A stretch of 64,000 bases of DNA from an uncultured Paracoccaceae bacterium (GTDB lineage Bacteria > Pseudomonadota > Alphaproteobacteria > Rhodobacterales > Rhodobacteraceae). How positions within the stretch are numbered: position 1 is the first letter of the stretch; every line of letters starts with the position of its first letter. The notes under the pieces were generated by a model that was not told the origin of the DNA, did not search any database, and saw only the letters and a program-made list of their open reading frames with translations. The DNA lies in assembly GCA_947495795.1 (NCBI GenBank), contig CANMAI010000009.1, positions 62,001 through 126,000 on the forward strand. Reading direction: 5' to 3'. This document shows, piece after piece, positions 33,919 to 42,324 of this stretch. The translations under genes were made by a program, and so were the position numbers.

Positions 33919-34577
33919 GCCGTATCCTCCATCACTGCCATCAGGCCCGCTCCATGCGCAGCCTTTGGCTGTTGCACGAAATCGGGCTGGACTTCGAACT
34001 GGTCACACATCCCTTCGGCCCCGATCTCTACAAACCCGAATACCTCCGCCAGCACCCGCTCGGCCGCGTGCCCAGCTTCACCGATGGTGCGATCACCCTC
34101 TTCGAATCCGGCGCCATCTGCGAATATCTCTGCGAGCAATACGATCCTGGAATGCTCTGGCGCTGGCCCGGCCATGAGGAGCGGGCTGAATGGCTGCAAT
34201 GGCTGCACTACGCGGAGACCATCGCGGTGCATGTGGCCAATCTCACCCAGCAGCATATCGTCATCTGGGAGGATAAGGATCGCTCTCCCCTCGTTATGAA
34301 ACTGGAGGCGCGGAGGCTCGCGAAGGCCATCGCCGTGGTCGAGGCAGCCCTTGAAGGGCGGCGCTATCTCCTCTCCTCGGGCTTCTCTGCTGTGGATACG
34401 GGCGTGGGGTATTCGATCTACGCCGCCCAGCATTTCACGGATCTTTCAGCTTTCCCGAATGTTGCCGCCTACCTCGCCCATATCGAGGGCCGCGCCGCCT
34501 TCCGCAAGGCGCTTCCACCCCCCGATGCCACGCTGCTCTATGCCCGGCCTTTTTATGCCGAGCCGGGTTCACGCTAG
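33915..34577 (+). CDS. Glutathione S-transferase family protein
   Basis: A 220-residue GST. The N-terminal thioredoxin-fold domain (1-80) starts VSRILHHCHQARSMRSLWLL and has the cis-Pro and glutathione-binding region GRVPSFTDGAITLFESGAICEYL. The helical C-terminal domain (about 85-215) includes the capping region SAVDTGVGYSI. The GTG start at 33915 overlaps the TetR stop. GSTs conjugate glutathione to electrophiles; the substrate is not known. Cys or Ser catalytic type cannot be decided with confidence from sequence alone. Confidence 0.88.
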   Translation: MSRILHHCHQARSMRSLWLLHEIGLDFELVTHPFGPDLYKPEYLRQHPLGRVPSFTDGAITLFESGAICEYLCEQYDPGMLWRWPGHEERAEWLQWLHYAETIAVHVANLTQQHIVIWEDKDRSPLVMKLEARRLAKAIAVVEAALEGRRYLLSSGFSAVDTGVGYSIYAAQHFTDLSAFPNVAAYLAHIEGRAAFRKALPPPDATLLYARPFYAEPGSR

Positions 34578-34692
34578 GGCACCCCCTTTTTCCATCGCGG
34601 GCTTCTTGTTATATTCTGTAACGTGGGGGTGGCGCAGATCGGTATCGCCCCTATGTCACACGCCTGTAGCGCCTGCGTGACAAGGAGGGGGG

Positions 34693-35568
34693 ATGAGAGA
34701 CCGAATTGATCCGCTGATCGCGGAACGCGCCCCATGGGTCTACCGCAAGGGCCCGCATGTTCGCATTGTCCGTGGCCTTCTGCATCTCATGCTCGGCTAC
34801 GACAAGACGATTGCGATTGCCGAAGAGATCCAGCACATGGATGCGGCCGCGCTGATGGATCATCTTTGCGATCTGATCGCCCATAACGTCGATATGGATG
34901 GGCTGGAAAATGTGCCAGCCGAGGGCCCGGCGATGATCGTGTGCAATCACCCCACCGGGATAGCGGATGGCATCATGCTCTGGGCAGCGCTTCGCAAGAA
35001 ACGCCCCGATCTCTTCTTCTTTGCCAACCGTGATGCGATCCGTGTAATGCCGCAGGTGGCCGATATCATAGCGCCCGTGGAATGGCGCGAGGATAAACGC
35101 AGCCACGGCTCCAACCGCGAAACACTCACCTATGCGGCCAACGCCTTCAAGCAGGAGAGGCTTGCCGTCCTCTTCCCCTCCGGTCGTCTTGCCAAACGGC
35201 GCGGCCTCAAGCTTTATGAGCGTCCGTGGATGCCCTCGGCAGCCATGCTTGCCCGCAGATACAAGCTGCCCGTCGTGCCTCTGCACATCACAGCGCGCAA
35301 CTCCGCACTCTTCTACCTCTTTGATGCGCTCCACCCCACGCTGCGCGATATCACGCTGTTCTATGAGGTGCTGAACAAGGCCGAGCACAGCTTCAAGATA
35401 CGCGCGGCCCGGCCATTGGATGGCGCGGCGCTGAGCCGAGACAGTGAGGCGGCGACCGAAACGCTCAAGCGAGCCGTGATGCGGGCAGGCGACGAGGGCG
35501 ACTATTCCGTCCTTATCCCCAAGGCCCGCGCCCGTATGCGCAAGCCCGTACAAACGCGCGGGTTCTGA
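34693..35568 (+). CDS. Lysophospholipid acyltransferase family protein
   Basis: A 291-residue PlsC-fold acyltransferase. The catalytic motif is NHPTGIADG (residues 91-99), the NHP-x3-D variant seen in ornithine-lipid and haemolysin-type members, followed by FFFANRDAIRVMPQVADII, FPSGRLAKRRG (the second block, with the FPSG substrate-binding loop) and VVPLHITARNSALF. It transfers an acyl chain to a lysolipid at the inner membrane. Start at 34693 has AAGGAGGGGGG upstream. Candidates are OlsA and a 1-acylglycerol-3-phosphate acyltransferase. Confidence 0.85.
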   Translation: MRDRIDPLIAERAPWVYRKGPHVRIVRGLLHLMLGYDKTIAIAEEIQHMDAAALMDHLCDLIAHNVDMDGLENVPAEGPAMIVCNHPTGIADGIMLWAALRKKRPDLFFFANRDAIRVMPQVADIIAPVEWREDKRSHGSNRETLTYAANAFKQERLAVLFPSGRLAKRRGLKLYERPWMPSAAMLARRYKLPVVPLHITARNSALFYLFDALHPTLRDITLFYEVLNKAEHSFKIRAARPLDGAALSRDSEAATETLKRAVMRAGDEGDYSVLIPKARARMRKPVQTRGF

Positions 35569-35617
35569 GCAGCGGGTATCTCTTAGAAGCCAGTAGGCTT
35601 TATCGTTTGCAGAGAAA

Positions 35618-35815
35618 AGGGCCGCGCCCGGCCCTGGGAGGGCATGCGCTCCGATCTATCTACTTGGTTTATGTCAGAGCCATCTCCAACAGTATAGCTG
35701 ATCGAAACGTTGCAAAACGCCCTCCCGTGGGGAGGGTCGGGCGTGGCCCGGCGGCGCTTCGCGCCTTGTTCCGGGCCGGCTGCCTCCGCAGCCGCTTCAG
35801 GTCTAAGGCGGAGCG
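35618..35815. repeat. Cluster of GC-rich hairpins in an intergenic region
   Basis: The gap between the acyltransferase and the GNAT gene contains several perfect stems: AGGGCCG-CGCC-CGGCCCT (about 35620-35637), GGCGC-TTC-GCGCC within GGCCCGG...CCGGGCC, and GGCTGC-CTCC-GCAGCC (about 35778-35793). It resembles dispersed palindromic intergenic elements. No gene fits here. Confidence 0.5.
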
Positions 35816-35818
35816 CTA

Positions 35819-36277
35819 TCAGCTCAGATCTTTCCGCATAAAAACACTGTTCGGATCTTCGATATACGTCCCGAAAGGCGGGCAAAGCCTGAAGCCAACC
35901 GCCTCATACATACGGCGCGCCGGTGCGTATGCCGCCATGGAACCCGTTTCCAGAAACAAGGTCCGGATCCCGAGCGCCCGTGCATGCGTCTCCAGATGCA
36001 CGATCATCGCCCTCCCCAAACCGCGGCCTCGCACCGCCTCAGAGACATGCATGGACTTTATCTCGCCCTCCGAAGCCGACATCCGAAAGAGGGCGCCGGT
36101 TGCGCACACATCGCCCCCCTCCCATGCGGAGAAGAAATCAATCCTTTCGTCGGCGAGTGCCGCATGGCCCAAGGTGTGAATGCTGGTTGCAGGAGAATGC
36201 GCCTCGGAATGGGTTTGGTGCGCATCCAGCAAGTGCTGAACACGCGAGTCTTCCAGATCTCCGGGGCGTATCTCCAT
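35819..36277 (-). CDS. GNAT family N-acetyltransferase
   Basis: A 152-residue acetyl-CoA-dependent acetyltransferase. The acetyl-CoA-binding motif A is MHVSEAVRGRGLGRAMIVHLE (R-G-R-G-L-G; about 92-112), followed by motif B around RTLFLETGSMAAYAPARRMYEAVGF. The start at 36277 has GAGGAG upstream and gives the conserved MEIRPGDLED opening; a further upstream Met (36292) is less likely. The acceptor is unknown. It lies just downstream of the CoxL-like gene. Confidence 0.88.
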   Translation of the reverse strand: MEIRPGDLEDSRVQHLLDAHQTHSEAHSPATSIHTLGHAALADERIDFFSAWEGGDVCATGALFRMSASEGEIKSMHVSEAVRGRGLGRAMIVHLETHARALGIRTLFLETGSMAAYAPARRMYEAVGFRLCPPFGTYIEDPNSVFMRKDLS

Positions 36278-36302
36278 GCTGCTCCTCGTCATGCGGCGCG
36301 GA

Positions 36303-38600
36303 TCACTCCGCCGCCACACGCCCTGCCGCATCAAGCCATGTCCACATGCGCACAGGTGTCAGCGGCATATCCACCTGATGCACGCCCGCGTCCCAAACGG
36401 CATCAAGGGCCGCATTCGTCACAGCTGCCAGCGCACCCACGGTACCAGCCTCTCCACAACCCTTCATGCCGATATCATTGGCGGTGGAGGGGATAAGCTC
36501 CGCATGGAAGGGCATCATCGGCAGATCATCGGCGCGGGGCATTGCGTAATCCATGAACGTGCCGGAAAGCAGCTGGCCATATTCATCATAGACAACCTGC
36601 TCCGTGATCGCCTGCCCGATCCCCTGCGCCACGCCGCCATGCACCTGACCCTCGGCCAGCATCGGGTTCATCAGCACGCCGAAATCGTCCACCACGGTGT
36701 ATTTCACGCATTTCGTAACGCCGGTTTCCGGGTCCACCTCCACCTCGGCGAAATGCGCCCCATTCGGGAAGGAACGGGCGGGCACCGTATTTGTGTAACG
36801 GGTCGCCAACAGTTCGTGCAGTCCCTTCTTCCGGGCAACCTCCGCCAAGGCCATCAGCCCGATGCTCCTGTCTGTCCCGGCGATGTGAAACGCGCCGTCC
36901 TCGAACACGAGATCCACGGCGCTCACTTCCAGCTCTTCCTCGGCCAGAGGTTTGAACTTCTCGATCATCACGTCGGATGTTGCGTTGATGGAGTTGCCCT
37001 GCATGGTGACGGAGCGGGAGCCGCCGGTGCCGCCACCCGTTTCGATCAGATCACTGTCGCCCTGGATAAAGCGCACCTTGTCGTAATCAATCCCCGTACG
37101 CTGATGCAGGATCTGCGCAAACACGGTCTCGTGCCCCTGCCCATTGCTCTGGGTGCCGACGTAAAGGTTCACCATCCCGTCCTCGGCAAACTCGATCTTG
37201 GTGCTTTCTGTCTGATCACCCAGAATGCTTTCAATATAGAACGAAAGCCCGATCCCCAGCATCTTGCCCGCCTTGGCACTTTCCGCCTTCCGCGCTGCAA
37301 ACCCGGCCACATCGGCCTCCGCAATCGCGCGGTTCAGCACCCGATCAAAATCACCCACATCGTAAATCTCACCAGAGGCGGAGGTGTAGGGCATCTGTGC
37401 GGCCGTAATGAAGTTCTTCCGCTTCAGCTCAATCGGGTCCTGCCCAAGCTGGCGCGCTGCCGCATCCATCAGCCGCTCAACCACGTAAATCGCCTCGGGC
37501 CGTCCGGCACCCCGGTAGGCATCCACCGGCGTCGTGTTTGTAAACACACCCTGCACATCGAAGAACACGGTCTGCACGTCATAAACGCCCGTCAGCACCT
37601 TCAGCGCCAGTTCCGTCTGGATGAACTGCGCATAGCCCGAAAGCTGTGCGCCGAGATTGCAGACGGAGTTGATCCGCAAGGCCACCAGCCGGTAGTCCGC
37701 ATCAAATGCCGCCTCCGCCAGCGTGATCAGATCGCGCCCGCCATTATCGGTCAGCATCGCCTCGCCCCGCGTGCTCATCCAGCGCGTCGCCCGGCCAAGC
37801 TCCTTTGCGGCGAACGCCACGATAAACTGCTCGGGGTAGTCGAAGCTCTTCATCCCGAAGCCGCCGCCCACATCCGGGTTCGTCACCCGCACATCGGCCT
37901 TTGCCAGCCCCAGCTTGTCGGCGAGCGAATCCTTCGAGCCCCACACACCCTGCCCGTTGAGCGATAGGTGCAGGCGGCTGCCATCCCATTCCGCAAAGCA
38001 GCCGCGCGGCTCCATCGAATTGCAGATGATCCGGTTGTCCACCATCTCCAGGTTGGCAGTGTGCGCCGCCCCGTCAAACGCCGCCTTCGTCGCCGCCTCG
38101 TCGCCAAAGGCCCAATCAAAGCACAGGTTATCCGGCGCACTGTCATGAATGGCCTCACCGCCAACAGCCGTCTCCACATGCACCGGCAGATCATCCGTTT
38201 CAAAAAGGATCAGCTCCATCGCATCCATTGCCGCCTCGCGCGTCTCGGCCACCACCGCGGCCACCGCCTCGCCCGCGAAGCGCACGCGATCTTCCGCCAG
38301 AATGGGCCGCACGGGCGCTGCAGCAGGCGAACCATCGCGGTTCTGGATCGTCGAGTAATCGATGCTGTTCTCCAGCTTGCCCGCCAGATCCGCCGCCGTA
38401 TAGACCGCGAGCACACCCTCGGCCGCCCGAGCCTCCGCTACATCCAGCGCCGTGATCACACCATGCGCCACGGGGGAGCGGAAGAAGGCTACATGCGCGG
38501 CCCCTTCTGGCGTTATATCATCCACATACCGCCCCTCACCTTTCAAAAACCGATCATCTTCCTTGCGGCGGACGGGCTGGCTTACACCGAACTTGATCAT
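36303..38600 (-). CDS. Form II CoxL-like molybdenum hydroxylase large subunit, orphan
   Basis: A 765-residue aldehyde oxidase/xanthine dehydrogenase family large subunit. The name-giving loop is AYRGAGRPE (361-369), the form II signature; form I CO dehydrogenases have AYRCSFR. NPDVGGGFGMKSF (241-253) and a terminal MKGCGEAGTVG with the catalytic Glu are clear, so the molybdopterin cytosine dinucleotide site is intact. Such enzymes normally work with a FAD subunit (CoxM) and a 2Fe-2S subunit (CoxS); neither is adjacent. The start at 38600 has GGAG six bases upstream. The substrate (aldehyde, purine or other hydroxylatable compound) cannot be told. Confidence 0.88.
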   Translation of the reverse strand: MIKFGVSQPVRRKEDDRFLKGEGRYVDDITPEGAAHVAFFRSPVAHGVITALDVAEARAAEGVLAVYTAADLAGKLENSIDYSTIQNRDGSPAAAPVRPILAEDRVRFAGEAVAAVVAETREAAMDAMELILFETDDLPVHVETAVGGEAIHDSAPDNLCFDWAFGDEAATKAAFDGAAHTANLEMVDNRIICNSMEPRGCFAEWDGSRLHLSLNGQGVWGSKDSLADKLGLAKADVRVTNPDVGGGFGMKSFDYPEQFIVAFAAKELGRATRWMSTRGEAMLTDNGGRDLITLAEAAFDADYRLVALRINSVCNLGAQLSGYAQFIQTELALKVLTGVYDVQTVFFDVQGVFTNTTPVDAYRGAGRPEAIYVVERLMDAAARQLGQDPIELKRKNFITAAQMPYTSASGEIYDVGDFDRVLNRAIAEADVAGFAARKAESAKAGKMLGIGLSFYIESILGDQTESTKIEFAEDGMVNLYVGTQSNGQGHETVFAQILHQRTGIDYDKVRFIQGDSDLIETGGGTGGSRSVTMQGNSINATSDVMIEKFKPLAEEELEVSAVDLVFEDGAFHIAGTDRSIGLMALAEVARKKGLHELLATRYTNTVPARSFPNGAHFAEVEVDPETGVTKCVKYTVVDDFGVLMNPMLAEGQVHGGVAQGIGQAITEQVVYDEYGQLLSGTFMDYAMPRADDLPMMPFHAELIPSTANDIGMKGCGEAGTVGALAAVTNAALDAVWDAGVHQVDMPLTPVRMWTWLDAAGRVAAE

Positions 38601-38799
38601 GAGGCGCTCCATTGGCTGTTTGAGGGGAAGATACGCTTATGCGCCCAAGCGTCTAGCGGAAAAACTGCGGCGGAGTGGCATGATCGGCGGATTTTGCGCG
38701 CGCCGCAAGAAGTGCCTCCTCGCGGGCAGATCCCGCCGATCCTGCCGCGCAAACATGAAAACATCTGACAGGCTGAGAGATATCCCCTAAAGCAACCGC

Positions 38800-39381
38800 A
38801 TGCCCCCCTATGATATCCAGATACCAGGCATAGACCGCGCTCTTCTGGAGCGGATAGCCCCCCCAAGGGAGGGCGAAAGAGCATTGCGCCAGCGTGTCAT
38901 TCTGGATGCCATTGCGGGCCCTGCCACCGCCATTCTCGCCGAATACCAGATCAACACGTTCCTTCGAGTGGCCCATTGCCTCGCCCAACTTGCGCATGAA
39001 AGCGACGGCTTCTCGACGACCGAGGAATATGCTTCGGGCGAAGCCTATGAAGGCCGCATCGACCTTGGCAATACCCAGCCGGGTGACGGCGTGCGCTACA
39101 AGGGGAGGGGCCTTATCCAGCTTACAGGGCGCAAGAACTACCGCGAGATTGGCGCAAGGCTCGGCCTCGATCTCGAAAACAGCCCGCTGCTCGCCGAGGA
39201 ACCCGTCACATCCCTCAGGATCGCCTGCGAGTACTGGGAGAGCCGCGATATCAACGCAGCAGCAGACGCGGATGATCTGATCGCGGTCACAAAGCTGATC
39301 AACGGCGGCACAAACGGGCTGGAGGACAGGCGGCGCTACCTTGGCATCGCGAAGGCCGAGCTTGCCAAGCAAATGTCGTGA
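38800..39381 (+). CDS. Glycoside hydrolase family 19 lysozyme/endolysin-like protein
   Basis: A 193-residue GH19-fold protein of the endolysin type. The region RVAHCLAQLAHESDGF contains the catalytic Glu (E67), followed by EEYASGEAYEGR and YKGRGLIQLTGRKNY (100-114), a signature of bacterial and phage GH19 lysozymes. There is no signal peptide. Phage-derived members cut peptidoglycan and need a holin to reach it. No holin, tail or other phage gene lies nearby, so it may be a prophage remnant or domesticated enzyme, possibly of GTA origin elsewhere. Confidence 0.8.
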   Translation: MPPYDIQIPGIDRALLERIAPPREGERALRQRVILDAIAGPATAILAEYQINTFLRVAHCLAQLAHESDGFSTTEEYASGEAYEGRIDLGNTQPGDGVRYKGRGLIQLTGRKNYREIGARLGLDLENSPLLAEEPVTSLRIACEYWESRDINAAADADDLIAVTKLINGGTNGLEDRRRYLGIAKAELAKQMS

Positions 39382-39443
39382 CAGCATTCCCACCAGTGCA
39401 TTCAGCGTCCGCCAAAGCCTGATTTGCCCGTCTTATCGGATCA

Positions 39444-39884
39444 TCAAACAGTCAGTTCCCCCGCGAAACCTTCGCCAACCGAGGCTGCGCCTAACCTCAC
39501 CAACCGGCTATCGAGCACCGCAGCTTGGCGATGTTGCACTGCCGCCCGGTAGGTCGTATTTCGCATCAGAGCCATGAAAGCTTGTGCCGTTGGGTACTCT
39601 GCGACAAAGGCTATGTCCCAAGCCTCTTCGGGCGGCCCGATCATTGATAATTCAGGCTTGCCGCGCCAGACTATTTTACCGCCAAGTTCCTTGAACAGCG
39701 GCGCACTCATGTCACTGTAGGATTTATACGCCTCCGCGCCACTTGCAACGCGATCGTCGGAATAGGCTGCGCGTTCCCGCAGGCGAATGAGATTCAACAT
39801 CTGGATCGGCCCCGCGCGCTCGTTCGCCTTGAATTGCTCCCACGTTTCCTTTGAAAAATTTGTGTATAGGTTGTGATCATCCAT
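39444..39884 (-). CDS. DUF1330 family protein
   Basis: A 146-residue ferredoxin-like (dimeric alpha+beta barrel) protein of the DUF1330 type: GPIQMLNLIRLRERAAY, GGKIVWRGKPELSMIGPPEEAWDIAFVAEYPTAQAF and MRNTTYRAAVQHR. Family function unknown. It lies one base after the enoyl-CoA hydratase stop, so both share a message and possibly a catabolic pathway. Confidence 0.8.
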   Translation of the reverse strand: MDDHNLYTNFSKETWEQFKANERAGPIQMLNLIRLRERAAYSDDRVASGAEAYKSYSDMSAPLFKELGGKIVWRGKPELSMIGPPEEAWDIAFVAEYPTAQAFMALMRNTTYRAAVQHRQAAVLDSRLVRLGAASVGEGFAGELTV

Positions 39885-39885
39885 C

Positions 39886-40677
39886 TTAAGTCCCCGTGTA
39901 GTGTGGTGTTTCCCGCGCTATCCAACTGTCCAACCCTGCGCGAATATCTCGCGTGGAAGCCATCCGTGCGAACTGTTCCCGCTCGATCAGCAGGCCTTCG
40001 TCTATCGTGGTGTTAATCCCTCTGGTAACTGCGGTTATGATGCGGGCGGCAGCAAGCGGAGAGTGCCTGATAATCCGGCGCGCCAGATCAAAGGCCGCCG
40101 GGATCAGTTCTTCATGGGGGACAACCTTGTTTACCAGCCCCATTTCCATGGCGCGTTGAGGCGAGAACGTATCGCCCGTGAGAAGCAGTTCCAACGCGCG
40201 CTTCCGGCCTGCGAGCCGTGGCAGGCGCTGCGTTCCTCCAAAAGTGGGCGGAATGCCGATGTTAATCTCCGGCTTCGCAAAAAGCGCGTTCTCGCTCGCC
40301 ACCGCCAGATGAACGGCTTCCGTGATCTCGCATCCACCTCCGAAGGCGATACCGTTGACAGCGGCAATGATTGGCTTGGGGAACGCTTCAAGCCGCGCGG
40401 TCACGGTTTGCCCGCGCTTGCAGAAATCCCTGACGGCAATGTCCACGCCCGCCTTCACGCTTTGGGTAAACTCATGAATGTCACCCCAGGCAGAGAACGC
40501 ACGATCCCCAGCGCCCGTGATGATGATCGCCCTGATGGATGCATCGCTCTCGACCCCATCCAGCACTTCAAGGATGCGGTCGTTTGTTGCGTAGTTGAGG
40601 GCGTTCAGCCTTTCCGGGCGGTTGAGTGTAAGAAGGGCAATTTGCCCTTGGGTCTCATAGATTACTGGCTCGGTCAT
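39886..40677 (-). CDS. Enoyl-CoA hydratase/isomerase family (crotonase) protein
   Basis: A 263-residue crotonase-fold enzyme acting on an acyl-CoA. The oxyanion hole elements are around ALNYATN and NGIAFGGGCEI, followed by KPEINIGIPPTFGGTQRLPRLAG, with the usual catalytic Glu position in the substrate pocket. The start at 40677 has AAAGGAGG upstream. Divergent from a TetR regulator with a strong palindromic operator between them, and followed by a DUF1330 gene. Confidence 0.92.
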   Translation of the reverse strand: MTEPVIYETQGQIALLTLNRPERLNALNYATNDRILEVLDGVESDASIRAIIITGAGDRAFSAWGDIHEFTQSVKAGVDIAVRDFCKRGQTVTARLEAFPKPIIAAVNGIAFGGGCEITEAVHLAVASENALFAKPEINIGIPPTFGGTQRLPRLAGRKRALELLLTGDTFSPQRAMEMGLVNKVVPHEELIPAAFDLARRIIRHSPLAAARIITAVTRGINTTIDEGLLIEREQFARMASTRDIRAGLDSWIARETPHYTGT

Positions 40678-40720
40678 AAAGGCCTCCTTTGCATCGCAGT
40701 AACCTTAAGCGGTGGCAGAT

Positions 40721-40748
40721 TTGACGTATACTTACTGTGTAGTATACA
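40721..40748 (+). promoter_or_regulatory. Promoter of the TetR gene overlapping its operator
   Basis: TTGACG (40721-40726) and TATACA (40743-40748) are separated by 16 bases, close to a sigma-70-type promoter. Transcription would start about 40754-40756, at or after the first possible start codons. The operator (40726-40747) covers the spacer and the -10. Confidence 0.55.
40726..40747. promoter_or_regulatory. Palindromic operator between crotonase and TetR
   Basis: A perfect inverted repeat GTATACT (40726-40732), 8-base spacer, AGTATAC (40741-40747) lies in the 70-base divergent region, right up to the TetR start. Position and symmetry make it the likely site for the adjacent TetR protein, repressing both directions. 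Confidence 0.7.
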
Positions 40749-41323
40749 TGACCATGCCCACCCAGAACCGCCCCGCCAAAGACCGCATCCTGGATGCCGC
40801 CAACAGCCTGTTTTACAGCGAAGGTATCCGAGCGGTGAGTGTAGACGCCATTGCTGCCAAAGCGGAAACAACCAAGAAAACCCTCTACTACCATTTCAAA
40901 AGCAAGGACGATCTTGTGGAGGCCTATCTGGCGGCACGCGATCAACCCAATCTTGCCTTGTTCAAGCAATGGTTCGATGAAGCGGAGGGTCCGCTCGCCG
41001 ATAAGGTAGAAGCGATTTTCGTGAACCTCGCTCAATCCGCACGGCATCCGAAATGGAAGGGATGCGGCTTCCTTCGAACCGCCGCAGAGCTCGCAAACAT
41101 GCCGGGCCACCCGGCCATGAAAGTGGGTGCGGCCCACAAGAAGAAATTTGAAGCATGGCTGTGCGCGGTTTTTGAGGGTGAAGGCGTAACTGACCCTGAC
41201 GTTTTGGCCCGGCATATCGTCTTGCTGATGGACGGTGCGTTCTCAACAGTGCTGGTGCATCATGATCCAGCCTATATCGAAGCAGCAGGACACGCGGCGC
41301 GGCGAATGATCGCGAATATCTGA
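40748..41323 (+). CDS. TetR/AcrR family regulator of the crotonase operon
   Basis: A regulator of 191 residues from the ATG at 40748 or 189 from the ATG at 40754. The helix-turn-helix covers about residues 8-55 (ILDAANSLFYSEGIRAVSVDAIAAKAETTKKTLYYHF). The C-terminal domain (about 60-190) contains a TetR_C-like FLRTAAELANMPGHPAMK stretch. No Shine-Dalgarno is visible before either start, and the promoter overlaps the start, so a leaderless mRNA starting at 40754 is likely. Divergent from the crotonase/DUF1330 pair, which it probably controls, with an acyl-CoA or aromatic ligand (inference). Confidence 0.9.
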   Translation: MTMPTQNRPAKDRILDAANSLFYSEGIRAVSVDAIAAKAETTKKTLYYHFKSKDDLVEAYLAARDQPNLALFKQWFDEAEGPLADKVEAIFVNLAQSARHPKWKGCGFLRTAAELANMPGHPAMKVGAAHKKKFEAWLCAVFEGEGVTDPDVLARHIVLLMDGAFSTVLVHHDPAYIEAAGHAARRMIANI

Positions 41324-41480
41324 TGATCAGAGACGTGCCGTTGGGCGGTGAACGATCAGGAAGTGCCAGCTGTTTCACATTCCGAAACCCATTACCTGAA
41401 AGGTTATGAAATCCGTTACCACAACACGCATTTTCGCTGACGTTGAGGTATTGCCCCCAAAATCCCCAAAAAGTCGACCT

Positions 41481-41521
41481 CTTGCACTACCGAAACCATA
41501 CCAAAACGGTACCAAACCCAT
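41481..41521 (+). repeat. Tandem 11-bp repeat element, intergenic copy
   Basis: CTTGCACT (41481-41488) is followed by three 11-bp units: ACCGAAACCAT, ACCAAAACGGT and ACCAAACCCAT (41489-41521). The same design, CTTGCACT plus three units of the same kind, occurs in frame inside valS at 45451-45491. It lies between the TetR gene and the DUF3592-type gene. Confidence 0.8.
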
Positions 41522-41564
41522 ACGCGGTTTTGGCGCTGTTATCCGGCCTTTCGGGCGTGTTTCC

Positions 41565-42314
41565 CTATCTGCGCACAGCCCCCACATTTTCTCTGCGCGG
41601 CCCGATATCCCCTTCCCACCAGCTCTTCTTCCTGCCCGCAGGATCCGCGTAAATCCAGATCTCGCTGCCCTCCGGAAAGGCATCAAGCTTGGCCGGTTTG
41701 TGCATCATGGATTTGCCGGGAACGCCTTCATCATCTACCCATCCCAGCCGGTAAAGCCTCCGTCCGTTCACGGTCACGCTCGTATTCACCAGCCCCGTCA
41801 CCTTCGCGCGCCGCCGCGCGCCCCGCTCCCGGATCCGCACCGCCTTTGCACTCTTTTCCCATGCGATATAGCCCCAGGCGAGTGTAATCGTCAGCGCGAC
41901 GGCAGATATGACCTTGGTAATCCAGATCGTCGTTGTGGTGGAGCCCGGCTCGATCTCGTTCACATCCGGCCCCAGCCGCCAATAGCGGATCGGTGTGCGC
42001 GCGCCGATGGAAACGGAATTGTAGAACCCCTTGCCGACAGTGTCGTTATCCACCACATCGCCGTCCGGCGTTTCTACCGTGAAATAAAGCCTGTAAGTCG
42101 TTGTCCGGTCTCCGTCACTGTCGTAGTCGATCTCGATGTCCTTGTCCGTGATCACCGCGATCCCGTTTACGCCATCGGCTTCCAGCCGCTCAGCGTTGCG
42201 CCCCTCGAACATCGCTATCAGCCCGAAAACAATCGCAAAAATCATGGGAAAGGCCGCCGCCCATCCCCAATGGCGCAGGAAAAGTTTCCACGTACTCAAC
42301 GGTTCCATCTGCAT
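41565..42314 (-). CDS. DUF3592-type membrane protein
   Basis: A 249-residue protein with an N-terminal transmembrane segment (about 13-33), an extracytoplasmic beta-rich region (about 38-125: GVNGIAVITDKDIEIDYDSDGDRTTTYRLYFTVETPDGDVV and GARTPIRYWRLGP) and a second helix (about 130-150), then a basic cytoplasmic tail with another beta-rich part (YRLGWVDDEGVPGKSMMH). The start at 42314 has AGAGG upstream. It follows a related gene 10 bases upstream (42325-43083). Function unknown. Confidence 0.7.
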   Translation of the reverse strand: MQMEPLSTWKLFLRHWGWAAAFPMIFAIVFGLIAMFEGRNAERLEADGVNGIAVITDKDIEIDYDSDGDRTTTYRLYFTVETPDGDVVDNDTVGKGFYNSVSIGARTPIRYWRLGPDVNEIEPGSTTTTIWITKVISAVALTITLAWGYIAWEKSAKAVRIRERGARRRAKVTGLVNTSVTVNGRRLYRLGWVDDEGVPGKSMMHKPAKLDAFPEGSEIWIYADPAGRKKSWWEGDIGPRRENVGAVRR

Positions 42315-42324
42315 ATTTTACCTC

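Noticed and set aside
34654-34682. Inverted repeat TGTCAC/GTGACA before the acyltransferase gene
   Set aside because: Short arms and no linked regulator; noted only as a possible site.
36276-37967. A 563-codon open frame opposite the CoxL-like gene
   Set aside because: It has no recognisable domain and shadows a gene with full family motifs.
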